A DNA stretch of 64,000 nt, taken from Candidatus Aenigmatarchaeota archaeon. Lineage in GTDB: Archaea > Aenigmatarchaeota > Aenigmatarchaeia > QMZP01 > JAFGSV01. Position numbers and translations under genes: made by a program. Positions 41,936-51,512 of the stretch are shown one piece after another. Positions within the stretch are counted from its first letter, which is position 1. Each line of letters begins with the position of its first letter. The notes beneath the pieces are model-generated. The model searched no databases. It worked only from the letters and a program-made list of their open reading frames with translations, and was not told the origin of the DNA. Location of the stretch: NCBI GenBank assembly GCA_016931255.1, contig JAFGFG010000009.1, positions 259,076-323,075 on the forward strand, written 5' to 3'.

Positions 41936-44900
41936 TCAGGACCATACCCTTATCTCCATGACCGATGGCCCCCACAGCGAGGGAAGCTCTGAAACATACT
42001 GGTATGGAGTCTCCACCTCAAGCGCTGTTATGTCAAAGTCCGAGAGCTTCGCCTGCAGCCTGTCCACTGCATCGTCAGTCGCGTTCTCAAGCGTTGAATA
42101 CACCTCGCCGTAACCCACAAGCCCTTCAACAGAGACGTAGTATATGACCCTGTCGTACGGCGAGCCTCCCATGGGATATTCATCCGTGAGGGCGGTGTCT
42201 ATTGATACAGTATTGTTTTCGCCCATTACAAGCAGGTTTACAGGAATGTTCACATCGAACGGGTCTCCGATGTCTGTGTATTCCGAACCGTATCCGGATA
42301 TGTTGTATACGCTGACTTTCTGACCTCCGGTCGCGCTGGAGTTGACCGCCACGAAGCTCGTCCAGTATTCGGATGAATAGGATGTCGCATGAGCTCCGAG
42401 TATTCTTGAGCCTGAAGGTATGTAGAATGTCCCCTCTTTAGGCGACTCGACGCTTCCGCCGAACCGGCCGGAGTCCAGTGCAATTGACACCTCGCCGTAT
42501 CCGATGACATTGAACGGCGTGTAATTGAAGAGTATGTACGAATCAGGATAGATTATGTTCATGAGGGAGACATCCCCGGATATGTTCACTGTCTGCGCCT
42601 CGAAGCTGGCCTCTCCCATGTTCTGTGCTATGTTCTTGTATAACTCCATCAGGTCTTCCGCGTTGTTGCTCTTGAAAGACCTTGTGCAGTTGTCTTCCTC
42701 TTCACCTGGTATCCAGTCATCTGCGGAGCAGTTCCAGCAGGCTATCTTTTGCATGACTATCTCGTCAGCCCCTGTTCCGAATGCGACTGAATATACCTCT
42801 ATGCCGTTGTCGCGCGCATTGCAGGAGGCGTTTATGGCCCATTCCTCGTCTATCAGGTCGGCTGTTGTCGCTCCCTGCCCCGTGTAGTCGTGGAAGCTCT
42901 CACAGTACATTGTAGCCTCGCCGTCGCTCATCACGAGCATTGCGCTGTACCTCTCCATGGTGAAGTTGAGCATGACATTGTCGAATGCCACTAATGTTGT
43001 TCCCCCGCCGTCAGTAACCGAAGCGCCGCATCGGAGCGTGTACGTGAATGACGGGCTGTTTATGTAATCCGTTATGTTTATCTCGACCTTCTCGGGGCCG
43101 ACGGGATTGTCCGCGGATGACCATGAGTCAGACCATATCACGGCTTCGGTTGCGTTGCTGTCAGCCGGCTCCGGGTAGGTGAGATTGCAGAAGACGTTCG
43201 CTGTCCCGTCGAACGCTGAATCGGATGTGCTGTGGTAAAGCGTCACGAACCCGTCCAGAAGCGTGCCCGTTGGAATGGTGAAGTTCTGGTATATGCTTCC
43301 CGAGGCGCCATAGTCGCTGCTGACATACCAGTAGTCATAGAATCCGATGTCAATGTCGCCCATGGTCACTGTTGTCACGTATCCGTCATCACTGGAGTCA
43401 TCGACATACGCGACTGCATAGACATCACCGCTCACATTCGTTATCACAGGCGCGATGACAGACGATGCCCTGAACTCAAGCGTATCCACGGCTTCTGTTG
43501 TTATGTCACCGGATTGGTCTATCTCCACAACAGTAATGAACCCATTGTTTCCGTTTCCCCTGTAAGCGATTGCGTAATAGTCGCCGTACATCCACAGTAT
43601 CCTTGGTGTCTGGCAGTTGCTGCTGTCGAACTCGTAGCTGTCTATGTATGTCGATGCTATGTCACCGTTGCTCTCTATCTCGAATGTTTTCAGCCACCCG
43701 TCGTCATCGCTGTCCCTCCTGTAGGCCACAGCATAGACATTGCCTGATATGTGAGCTATCGAAGGCTCGGCTGCATCAGTTGTCTCGAATTCGAATGTGT
43801 CCTGCGTCGAGCCTATGTTGCCTGACGAGCCTATGTTGACTGTGGCTACAAAACCGTCGCTTGACGGCCCCCTGTACGCTATGGCGTATATGTCGCCTGA
43901 CACATGCATCATGTCAGGCATGTAGCAGTTGGAGTTGTCGAATTCAAGCGTGTCTATGTTTGCTCCTATTGTACCTGCGGAATTTATTGTGAAAGTGTAC
44001 ATATGACCGTCGTCATCGCTGTCCCTTCTGTAAGCGACTGCGTAAACATCCCCTGAAACATGGACTATGCTGGGGTTGTATATATCACCGTTGTAGAATT
44101 CATGGTCATCCTGCTCTGAACCTATGTTTCCTGAGGAGTCTATATCCACAGTCATTACATATCCATCGTTTCCAGGACCTCTATAAGCTATGGCGTATAT
44201 GTCACCTGAAATGTGTATGAAGTCGGCATTCTCACCACGGCTGTTGTCGTATTGATAAGTATCTATGACAGGACCTATGGTTCCGTCGCTTGCTATTGCC
44301 ACTGTTGATATCCATCCGGTGCTGTCTGATGTTGTCTCATACGCTACTGCGTACACGTCTCCTGATATGTGAATCATGTCCGGGTCAGCTATGTTAGCGG
44401 GACTTTCGAACGCATATGTGTCCTCTGTTGCTGAATCACCTGAAAGTGTCACTGTCCCGGTTTCGTTCCAGCTGTCAAGAGTCGGTCCTGTGAATTCGCT
44501 GTTGTCAAGCATGTTGAATGACCTTCCGTCGCTGAGAAGGTCAACGGCCTTGTTTATGCCGCAGCATATGCATGTTCCTCCACAGTCATCGCTGTATCCG
44601 CTTATCTGGCTGTTAAGATAGCCTGAGTCATATGTTATGTCGTCATAGCTGCACAGGTCGGAGCCGTATGCGCTCAGGCCGACGCGGCTTCCCTGATAGC
44701 TTATCACGGTGTCTACGAACTCGGAGTCAGCTTCCTTTGCGACGTTTATTCTCTCACGCTTTCCGTATGTTCCGCCGCACTGGGTGCATGTGGTTTCGTC
44801 ATCGCAGCAGTTCGAAGTCTCGCTGCTGCACACATAAACAGATGGTGTCGTCTCTGTCCAGATTCCATTGCATATGCTCTCGCATGTGCTCTGGCTGTCA

Positions 44901-46219
44901 TCGCATGTCGCGCTGCATCTGTCGTAACAGTCAAATGGGACACAGTCGTAGCTTTCGTTGGACCAGACGTCGCATGTTCCCATGCTTCCGGATCTGTCTG
45001 TTATGAGAACGACATCGCTTGACCCGACACCTGTGAGTATGTTGAATGTCTCCATCCCAAGCCTAAGGGGAAGCGTGGAATTGCTTATCTCTGTGTAATT
45101 CAGGTATGTCTGCATGACTGCGTTGCTCATGTTCACTTCAACTTCCCCGCTGTCGTTGAGCCTGAAGAGTTCCGTGTTCCCTAATATAAGGTACACAGGG
45201 AGACCGGTTTCGTTAACAGTTATGTTGTTCCTGTATCTCAGGTGAAGCTCCATCGCATTGAGATTTCCCGGAATGGGGAAGCCTGAGAATACATTCACAA
45301 TACCTGTGACACCCGGGAATCTGTACCTGTCCTCGTATGTGTTGTTGGTTATGCTGTATACACCCAGGGTGTCAGGCTTGCTCGTGTTGTATGTGACCTT
45401 GAGATAACCGCCGCCGATGAAGTTGTTGTAGAAATTGGAGAAATTTATGGTTATTGCATTCGGCCCTTTGCTGAATATCGCGCTGCATCCGGCGAAGCTG
45501 CTGCAGATGGTCCAGTTGTTGGCAGTGAAATTCACATTATATGAATCGAAAGAGCCAACGTTGTTTCCGTTGACGAAGATGGTGAAATTGTTGCCTATGT
45601 TCGCCTCAAGGTAGGCATTGGTGACATTTGCATCTGTTGGGATTGTAAACAACTTAGTTATGTTTCCGTCTCCCTCGTATCCGCCGAAATACACATAGGT
45701 CGATGTGGATTTGCTCATTCTCGAAATGAATGCGCTGGCGAAGTACCCGGACACGGGCTTGCCAAGCTCATAACCGGACACTATTGTGTTAAGGCGTGAC
45801 ACAAAGCTTCCAGGCGAACCGTATGTGTAGAGGCTCTCATCGTCTATCAGGACTTCATACCCGAAGCTTCTTGGCAGCGTGCGGTTCACTATTTCCCTGG
45901 TCAGGTTTTCCGCGCATTCCGAAAGCTTTGTTGAGTTCTGTGCCCACAAATACCCGAGGACATCAAGGATTGTATTGTTCATGTCGTCGCTGGTTATGTT
46001 GCAGTCCGCTATGTAGGTTGGGGGGAGCATATCAGCCACAGCTGAGAATCTGGCTGTCTCGAAGACGTTCATCAAATCCTTCCCGCTGTAGTACAGCCTC
46101 TGATACTCGAGTTCCGGGGAATAGTATGTGAGCGACATCGTTGTGATAAAGGAGGCTATTATGAACAGCAGCCCTACGGCAACTATGGCGTCCATGGAAA
46201 GAAGGAATGCCTTTTTCAT
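41936..46219 (-). CDS. giant surface protein: pilin-like anchor, split vWA domain, propeller-like insertion
   Basis: The 1427-residue product has a hydrophobic N-terminal helix (AFLLSMDAIVAVGLLFIIASF), then ~370 residues of beta-rich, heavily N-glycosylatable sequence. A von Willebrand A domain starts near residue 400 with the MIDAS VVLITDRSGSMG. A Cys-rich loop of ~70 residues follows, then vWA strands (GSRVGLSAYG). About seven repeats of ~52 residues fill residues ~612-960. The vWA fold then resumes at ~1095 with MLVMSDGEATMYCES and YSVAFGTGADE. It heads the surface operon; metal-dependent adhesion is the expected role. Confidence 0.85.
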   Translation of the reverse strand: MKKAFLLSMDAIVAVGLLFIIASFITTMSLTYYSPELEYQRLYYSGKDLMNVFETARFSAVADMLPPTYIADCNITSDDMNNTILDVLGYLWAQNSTKLSECAENLTREIVNRTLPRSFGYEVLIDDESLYTYGSPGSFVSRLNTIVSGYELGKPVSGYFASAFISRMSKSTSTYVYFGGYEGDGNITKLFTIPTDANVTNAYLEANIGNNFTIFVNGNNVGSFDSYNVNFTANNWTICSSFAGCSAIFSKGPNAITINFSNFYNNFIGGGYLKVTYNTSKPDTLGVYSITNNTYEDRYRFPGVTGIVNVFSGFPIPGNLNAMELHLRYRNNITVNETGLPVYLILGNTELFRLNDSGEVEVNMSNAVMQTYLNYTEISNSTLPLRLGMETFNILTGVGSSDVVLITDRSGSMGTCDVWSNESYDCVPFDCYDRCSATCDDSQSTCESICNGIWTETTPSVYVCSSETSNCCDDETTCTQCGGTYGKRERINVAKEADSEFVDTVISYQGSRVGLSAYGSDLCSYDDITYDSGYLNSQISGYSDDCGGTCICCGINKAVDLLSDGRSFNMLDNSEFTGPTLDSWNETGTVTLSGDSATEDTYAFESPANIADPDMIHISGDVYAVAYETTSDSTGWISTVAIASDGTIGPVIDTYQYDNSRGENADFIHISGDIYAIAYRGPGNDGYVMTVDIDSSGNIGSEQDDHEFYNGDIYNPSIVHVSGDVYAVAYRRDSDDDGHMYTFTINSAGTIGANIDTLEFDNSNCYMPDMMHVSGDIYAIAYRGPSSDGFVATVNIGSSGNIGSTQDTFEFETTDAAEPSIAHISGNVYAVAYRRDSDDDGWLKTFEIESNGDIASTYIDSYEFDSSNCQTPRILWMYGDYYAIAYRGNGNNGFITVVEIDQSGDITTEAVDTLEFRASSVIAPVITNVSGDVYAVAYVDDSSDDGYVTTVTMGDIDIGFYDYWYVSSDYGASGSIYQNFTIPTGTLLDGFVTLYHSTSDSAFDGTANVFCNLTYPEPADSNATEAVIWSDSWSSADNPVGPEKVEINITDYINSPSFTYTLRCGASVTDGGGTTLVAFDNVMLNFTMERYSAMLVMSDGEATMYCESFHDYTGQGATTADLIDEEWAINASCNARDNGIEVYSVAFGTGADEIVMQKIACWNCSADDWIPGEEEDNCTRSFKSNNAEDLMELYKNIAQNMGEASFEAQTVNISGDVSLMNIIYPDSYILFNYTPFNVIGYGEVSIALDSGRFGGSVESPKEGTFYIPSGSRILGAHATSYSSEYWTSFVAVNSSATGGQKVSVYNISGYGSEYTDIGDPFDVNIPVNLLVMGENNTVSIDTALTDEYPMGGSPYDRVIYYVSVEGLVGYGEVYSTLENATDDAVDRLQAKLSDFDITALEVETPYQYVSELPSLWGPSVMEIRVWS
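43335..44385 (-). repeat. seven tandem protein repeats (SGDVYAVAYR type) inside the vWA protein
   Basis: Each ~156-base unit encodes IHISGDVYAVAYR..., a short (D)DG turn, a strand, SSGNIG or a variant, and a (D)TxEF strand. Units alternate between SGDVYAVAYRRDSDDDG and SGDIYAIAYRGPxxDG, suggesting duplication of a two-unit module. Seven units of this size fit a seven-bladed beta-propeller. The DNA repeats are diverged and are not a CRISPR array. Confidence 0.75.
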
Positions 46220-46322
46220 CAATTAATTAATTGATTTTCTCGGTTATATTGGTTCTCCGGTAACTGTTACTGATTGCATGCGTCTCCAAACATATAAAAA
46301 GCAGAGACACGAAAATGATAAC

Positions 46323-46949
46323 ATGGACATAAAGGCTTTCCTTAAGAAAAGATTCGGAAAGAATGTATTCTCGCTCAGCCAGGAAGACCTTCTCAAGGAG
46401 AGGGTGAAGAACGAGAAGAACATCGAGAGGCTCTCGGCTGACATAAAAAACATACAGGACGGCATACAGAAGTTCATGATAGAGTCCAAGGGCCAGCCGA
46501 GGACGCTGAAGATGCTTAACATCCAGAAGATAAAATCACTGAGGCTTGAGGCCAACACCAAGCAGCAGCAGGCTAACCATTACCTGAGGGAGCTGCAGGT
46601 CATACTTCTTATTGAGGCAATGCACGAGCAGGAGAAGCTCGACGGGGAATCAGACCTTGTCGAGAGGATAATGAACACGGACATGGACCAGCTTTCAGAG
46701 GCCATGGTCGGCATAGATGTCAAGAAAGCCATAGAGGAAGGGCGTCTTGATCTTGTCAAAGGCAAGCTTTCCAACATATTCGGAAAGGAAGAGCTTCCTG
46801 TTGACGAGGAATCGCAGGACATAATGAGCGCAATAGACGACCTCGAAGAGGTTGACGAAGAGACTGCCATGAAAATGGCAGGCGAAAAGGCAAAGTCACT
46901 TGCTGACGAGACCGTGAAAAAGAAGAAGACAGTTGAAGAAAAGCAGTAA
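46323..46949 (+). CDS. coiled-coil protein, unrecognised
   Basis: The 208-residue product from the ATG at 46323 is almost wholly helical and charged: KAFLKKRFGKNVFSLSQEDLLKERVKNEKNIERLSADI, a Gln-rich centre (EANTKQQQANHYLRELQ) and a Lys-rich tail (VKKKKTVEEKQ). The track adds 15 codons from 46278, which look non-coding. I do not recognise the family. It is divergent from the surface operon and converges on the gene at 46953. Confidence 0.65.
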   Translation: MDIKAFLKKRFGKNVFSLSQEDLLKERVKNEKNIERLSADIKNIQDGIQKFMIESKGQPRTLKMLNIQKIKSLRLEANTKQQQANHYLRELQVILLIEAMHEQEKLDGESDLVERIMNTDMDQLSEAMVGIDVKKAIEEGRLDLVKGKLSNIFGKEELPVDEESQDIMSAIDDLEEVDEETAMKMAGEKAKSLADETVKKKKTVEEKQ

Positions 46950-46952
46950 TTT

Positions 46953-47252
46953 CTACATGAAGTACTCGCTCAGGGTCATGTATACGATAATCATGTCAAA
47001 CAGGAATATGACGCCTGATATCATCACACCGAGTATGAAGTCGCCTGTTATGGTAAGCGTGCTGCATCCTGTTGTGAAAAGAGAACCGGTTCCGTCAGTG
47101 CATGCAAGCGACGGTTCCACCATTGTGAAGAGCACATAGACAAGAAAGAATGTTGCGCTGAATATTATCACGACATTTCTCGTGGGAAGCTTTTCAAGAC
47201 CTTCTGTTAATGTTTCTCCCCCTTCCTCGCCCATATTTAGAATTGGTTGCAT
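46953..47252 (-). CDS. small two-helix membrane protein, unrecognised
   Basis: The 99-residue product has an acidic start (MQPILNMGEEGGETLTEGLEKL), a helix VVIIFSATFFLVYVLFTMV, an outer loop with two Cys (SLACTDGTGSLFTTGCSTL) that could be disulfide-linked, and a second helix ILGVMISGVIFLFDMIIVYM. No family is recognised. It lies just downstream of valS on the same strand (11-base gap) and may be cotranscribed. Confidence 0.6.
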   Translation of the reverse strand: MQPILNMGEEGGETLTEGLEKLPTRNVVIIFSATFFLVYVLFTMVEPSLACTDGTGSLFTTGCSTLTITGDFILGVMISGVIFLFDMIIVYMTLSEYFM

Positions 47253-47263
47253 TGACTTAAAAT

Positions 47264-49690
47264 TCAGATGCTTACGACCAGCTTCTTTCCGTACCTGATA
47301 TTCTTTATGCCATGGGTTGGAACAATGTCTTTTTCAATCGGCTTGAGCTTATCGGGAACAGTCGCTGATGACACAGGCTCCTTAAGGGACAGTTCCTTAT
47401 CTTTCTTGACCTTCCATACAGCTGAGTTGAATGATATTATGTCCTCTGTTGTGAATCCTCTGTCCGCTTTGATGAGTTTTTCGTCAGCTTCCGGGAACTT
47501 CTCCGAGTGTATGTCCTTTCCGCGGAGGTCCGTGTAGACTGAATGCGTCAGGAACGGGAGCACAGGAGCGAGCACGAGCATTATCCTGTCGAGCACATGG
47601 TTGAGGGTGTAGAGAGCAGAGTTCTGCTCGTCCTTCGTGTATTTGCTGTTCTCATTGTACGCCCGCTGCTTCACCAGTTCAAGGTAATGGGATGCGAATG
47701 TCTCCCATATGAAGTTCTTCATCCTTGCAGCAGGATTGTGGAAATCATACTTTTCGTACCGCTCACGGGAGTATCTGACTATGTTCTCTGTTTCGGACAG
47801 TATCCACTCGTCGAGTGCGCACAGCTTCTTTGGCTTTGATTTCGGCTCAGGGAACATGGATATGAAGCGCGAGACGTTCCACAGCTTCGTGAGTGTCTTG
47901 CCTGTTCCCTGTATCCTCTCGAATGAGCAGCGGAAGTCGGTTTTGTCCAGGTTGCCTTCTATTGCCGCCCACAGCCTGAAAGGCTCGGCGCCGAACATGT
48001 CCAGTACATTTTTCGGGTCTATGACATTGCCCTTGGACTTGGACATCTTCTTTCCCTTTTCATCGAGTATGTGATAATTTATCCAGACATCGCTGAATAT
48101 CAGTTTGCCTGTGAGAAGCCAGTCCTTGAGGACAGTATAGTATAGCCATGTCCTTATTATCTCCTTTCCCTGCGGCCTGAGGCTGCACGGATGACTCTTC
48201 TCGAAGAAACCCTTCGGATCCTTGTGGTATTTCAGTATGTAAAGCGGAGATATGCTGGAGTCGAACCACGTGTCGAAAACCCTTTCCTCGCCGCGGAAGC
48301 TGTCAGACCCGCATTTCGCGCATTTTCCCTTCTTCAGTCCGTCACTCTCCTTCGGAGGCTCCTCTTTCCATGGCTGGTGGTATCTGCCTTTCGGTGGTAT
48401 TATCTTCTCGCCACACTTTGAACAGTACCACAAAGGCACCTCAGTTGCATAGAACCTCCTCCTGCTTATGGGCCAGTCTATCGAGACAGACTCTATCCAG
48501 TCCAGCATTATTTGGCGTGATTTCGGTGCGAAGAAATTCAGCTTCTTTGCAAGCTTCTTCATGTCGTTCCTGAATTCCACCTGCTTCACGTAGAATTCAG
48601 GCATCGCTATGAATTCAATTGCATCCTTGGATCTTTCGCATATGGGAGTCCTGTGCTCGCTGGTCGGTATCTTTTCTATTATGAGGTCGGTCTTCTCAAG
48701 CTCTTCGACTATCATCTTCCGCGCTTCCTTCACTGAAAGCCCTTCAAGGATGCCTGCATTGCTGTTCATCCTCCCGTTCTTGTCTATGGCTATCACCGGG
48801 TCTATGTTCTGCTCACGGAAGAACCTTATGTCCGCAAGGTCTCCGAAAGAGCATACCATCATTATGCCTGTTCCCTTCTCAATCTCTGCTGACGGATGTG
48901 ACTTTATGGGAATCTCCTTTTCGAATACAGGCGCTATCGCGGTCTTGCCTTCAAGGTGGCTGTAGCGCTTGTCAGCGGGATTGAAAATGACCATGCCTAT
49001 CGTGCATAGCAGCTCCGGCCGTGTTGTCGCTATTATCAGGTCTTCGCCTGTCTCCTTGACACGGAACCTGACATTGTAAAAGAATCCGGAGCGGTTCTCA
49101 TATTCAACCTCCGCATCAGCCAGCGTTGTCTGGCAGCCGGGACAGAAGTTGTTGACGCGGTTATCCTCGTATATGAGCCCCTTGCTGAGCATGTCTATGA
49201 AGGTTTCCTGAGTGAGCGCCCTGTAATCAGGGCTGTCCGTTTCATATAGTTCACCTATTCCCGGACCTTTCTTCCACGAGTTGAAGCTTATGCCGAGCCT
49301 GATGAAGGACTCGACGCTCGCAAGGCTCGCCTCCTCAAGTATTTTCTGGCATAGCTCTATTGCCTCTTTCCTTGGCATGTCTGTGAGTTTTTTGCCGGAC
49401 TTCTTCTCAGCTGCCATCTCTATTGGAAGGCCGTTCCTGTCCAGACCGAGGGGAAACAGCACGTTATGGCCTGTCATGCGCCTGAAGCGTGCGAACATGT
49501 CCATGAGGACGTATGTTGTGGCTTGGCCTATGTGGACAGGTGTGTTGACATAAGGCGGAGGGGTGTCTATCGAGTACACCGGCCTTCTGGACTTCTCGTC
49601 AAAGCCGTAGGGCCATGAATTCTTCCATTCCCTGCTTATGGCATCCTCAATCTGGCTGCTCCAGCGCTTGCTTTTAATCATGGGTTCCAT
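47264..49690 (-). CDS. valS: valyl-tRNA synthetase
   Basis: Class I synthetase charging tRNA-Val. The 808-residue product has the HIGH-like motif PVHIGQATTYVLMDMFARFRRMTGHNVLFPLGLDRNGLPIE, an editing (CP1) domain with IATTRPELLCTIGMVIFNP, the ValRS signature WPISRRRFYATEVPLWYC, zinc-binding CSKCG...CAKCG, and an intact KMSKS in GKKMSKSKGNVIDP. The last HIGH residue is Gln. The C-terminal anticodon-binding domain is present; the long coiled-coil of bacterial ValRS is absent. The start could also be the ATG at 49681. Confidence 0.92.
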   Translation of the reverse strand: MEPMIKSKRWSSQIEDAISREWKNSWPYGFDEKSRRPVYSIDTPPPYVNTPVHIGQATTYVLMDMFARFRRMTGHNVLFPLGLDRNGLPIEMAAEKKSGKKLTDMPRKEAIELCQKILEEASLASVESFIRLGISFNSWKKGPGIGELYETDSPDYRALTQETFIDMLSKGLIYEDNRVNNFCPGCQTTLADAEVEYENRSGFFYNVRFRVKETGEDLIIATTRPELLCTIGMVIFNPADKRYSHLEGKTAIAPVFEKEIPIKSHPSAEIEKGTGIMMVCSFGDLADIRFFREQNIDPVIAIDKNGRMNSNAGILEGLSVKEARKMIVEELEKTDLIIEKIPTSEHRTPICERSKDAIEFIAMPEFYVKQVEFRNDMKKLAKKLNFFAPKSRQIMLDWIESVSIDWPISRRRFYATEVPLWYCSKCGEKIIPPKGRYHQPWKEEPPKESDGLKKGKCAKCGSDSFRGEERVFDTWFDSSISPLYILKYHKDPKGFFEKSHPCSLRPQGKEIIRTWLYYTVLKDWLLTGKLIFSDVWINYHILDEKGKKMSKSKGNVIDPKNVLDMFGAEPFRLWAAIEGNLDKTDFRCSFERIQGTGKTLTKLWNVSRFISMFPEPKSKPKKLCALDEWILSETENIVRYSRERYEKYDFHNPAARMKNFIWETFASHYLELVKQRAYNENSKYTKDEQNSALYTLNHVLDRIMLVLAPVLPFLTHSVYTDLRGKDIHSEKFPEADEKLIKADRGFTTEDIISFNSAVWKVKKDKELSLKEPVSSATVPDKLKPIEKDIVPTHGIKNIRYGKKLVVSI

Positions 49691-49752
49691 TAAGACATCA
49701 TTTGATTGAATGATATAAAAATCTTAATCCTACGCTTCATTTTTATCCATGT

Positions 49753-50676
49753 ATGCCAATAATACTTATGAAGCACACGATGCACGTAACGCTGATTCTG
49801 ATAGCGGTGTTCCTCTTCATTCAGCTTTTCGGTCTCTATGCTTTCAGCGAGACCATGAATGTCGTTACTGACGCAGGAGGCAACACGCAGGTGCAGTATG
49901 ACGAGACAGTTGTCGGCGACAGGCCTGAGATAAGCGGCTTCGCCTCGCTTCTTTACATACTTTTCGGCGTGCTCGTCGGAACAGGAATAGTAATGCTATT
50001 TGTCCGCTTCGGGCAGTTCAGGCTGTGGAAAGGCATGTATTTCATGGCCATATGGCTGGCATCATCCGTCACCCTCGGGGTGTTCATGGGCTCTGCTGTT
50101 GCCATGGCGATAGCACTCATACTTGCTGTCCTTGAGCTGTTCAGGACTAATATTTACATACACAACCTCACTGAGGTCTTCATATATCCTGGAATAGCCA
50201 TACTGTTCGCGCCCCTTTTCAATTTGTTCTGGGTTTCCGTACTTCTTGTGATAATATCCGTGTACGACATGTTCGCTGTATGGAAATCCGGACACATGAT
50301 AAAGCTTGCGAAGTTTCAGACGAGCAGCAAGGCATTCGCAGGGTTCGTTATACCCTACGGGAAGGAAAAAATACACAAGGCGATACCCAAGGGCACATCC
50401 GGAAAGGGAGGCATGCGCACAGCCATACTCGGCGGCGGTGACATAGCGTTCCCGCTCCTGTTCGCAGGGGTCGTGATGGAATGGCTTGTCACAGGGGCAG
50501 GTCTCATTAAGTCAGTTGCGCTTGCACAGTCTCTCTTAGTATCGTTAATGGCGGCAGTTGCATTGTTCATACTGTTCATGAAAGCTGAAAAGGACAAGTT
50601 CTATCCCGCAATGCCCTTCATAAGCGCCGGCTGCTTTGCGGGGCTCGGCCTGATATGGCTGCTAAGCCTTCTTTAG
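49753..50676 (+). CDS. presenilin/SPP-like intramembrane aspartyl protease
   Basis: Polytopic GxGD-type protease that cuts within membrane helices. The first catalytic Asp lies in VLLVIISVYDMFAVWKSGHM (YD motif) and the second in TAILGGGDIAFPLLFAG (GxGD). The C-terminal PAL motif reads YPAMPFISAGCFAG (PAMP for PALP). About nine helices and 307 residues fit archaeal PSH proteins. An alternative start is the ATG at 49768 (MKHTMHV). It is followed, end to end, by the membrane protein at 50662. Confidence 0.9.
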   Translation: MPIILMKHTMHVTLILIAVFLFIQLFGLYAFSETMNVVTDAGGNTQVQYDETVVGDRPEISGFASLLYILFGVLVGTGIVMLFVRFGQFRLWKGMYFMAIWLASSVTLGVFMGSAVAMAIALILAVLELFRTNIYIHNLTEVFIYPGIAILFAPLFNLFWVSVLLVIISVYDMFAVWKSGHMIKLAKFQTSSKAFAGFVIPYGKEKIHKAIPKGTSGKGGMRTAILGGGDIAFPLLFAGVVMEWLVTGAGLIKSVALAQSLLVSLMAAVALFILFMKAEKDKFYPAMPFISAGCFAGLGLIWLLSLL

Positions 50677-51453
50677 GAGCTCGCGCTTCTTGAACTCCTT
50701 CTCGTAGTTCATTATGCGTATCTCCTGCTCATTTATGGCCTTCATGTAGCTGTGGACAATGTTCCTCTCAGCTTCCGTGACAATGCCCTCCTCAAGCCTT
50801 GCTATCTTCTCTCTGAGTTTGTCAGTCTCAATCTGTGCCATGCGCACCTCTATATCCCTTACCTGCTCCGAGAAGTCGCGGCCTTCCTTTGCATTTGACT
50901 TTGCTTCCGCGACGAGGCTGTCAACTTGGCTGTCCGAGCCGAATTTGTACCGTTTTATGGTTTCATCGTCCATAAGTTTAATGTTCTTCTTCTTTCTGAA
51001 GCTGAAGACCATGTCCCTTCCGACTTCCATTCTTCTCGCTTCCTGCCAGTCGAAGAATTTCTCTGATATCTTTGCGAAACCCATTATATACCACATGGCT
51101 CCCAGGAACATGACAAAGAAGTTGACAGTTATGACCGATGTCATAAGCGCCTCGTATTCGGTCTGGAACATGTAGTAGAGCGTTATTGCCATTGAGCCGG
51201 AAACCACCGTGAGCACTATATGCTCGAGTATGTATTTGCTCTTATGTATTATGAAAACCATCTGGAGTTTCTTGTACATGAACCAGCTCATGTACCATGA
51301 GATGCCTGAATGCACCACATAGAAAGACATGAAAAGTATCGTGAATGCATTGTAGTCAGGGAAGAGGAATGCAATGGTGAGGCTGAATATGCCCAGTGAG
51401 AAGAAATAGTAGTGGATTATCTGGAAGTATTCGGGTTTTATGAAAATAGCCAT
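50662..51453 (-). CDS. membrane protein with C-terminal coiled coil, unrecognised
   Basis: The 263-residue product has about five helices in the first ~150 residues (IHYYFFSLGIFSLTIAFLFP, FTILFMSFYVVHSGISWYMSWFMY, IVLTVVSGSMAITLYYMF, VITVNFFVMFLGAMWYIMG) and a long charged cytoplasmic coiled coil (VRDIEVRMAQIETDKLREKIARLEEG). The ATG at 51453 (MAIFIKPEYF) is preferred over the tracked 51498. It overlaps the 3' end of the presenilin-like gene by 15 bases and is divergent from the gene at 51513. Confidence 0.65.
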   Translation of the reverse strand: MAIFIKPEYFQIIHYYFFSLGIFSLTIAFLFPDYNAFTILFMSFYVVHSGISWYMSWFMYKKLQMVFIIHKSKYILEHIVLTVVSGSMAITLYYMFQTEYEALMTSVITVNFFVMFLGAMWYIMGFAKISEKFFDWQEARRMEVGRDMVFSFRKKKNIKLMDDETIKRYKFGSDSQVDSLVAEAKSNAKEGRDFSEQVRDIEVRMAQIETDKLREKIARLEEGIVTEAERNIVHSYMKAINEQEIRIMNYEKEFKKRELLKKA

Positions 51454-51512
51454 GTTTAGTAGTTTGTTTAGGACAGTAAAATATATTTTAGCTGTCAAAA
51501 CAAAGATAACAC

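Noticed and set aside
43335-44385. Regular ~156-base repeats as a possible CRISPR array
   Set aside because: The repeats are diverged, lie inside a long open frame and encode a conserved protein motif; there are no unique spacers or cas genes. No CRISPR array was seen anywhere in the window.
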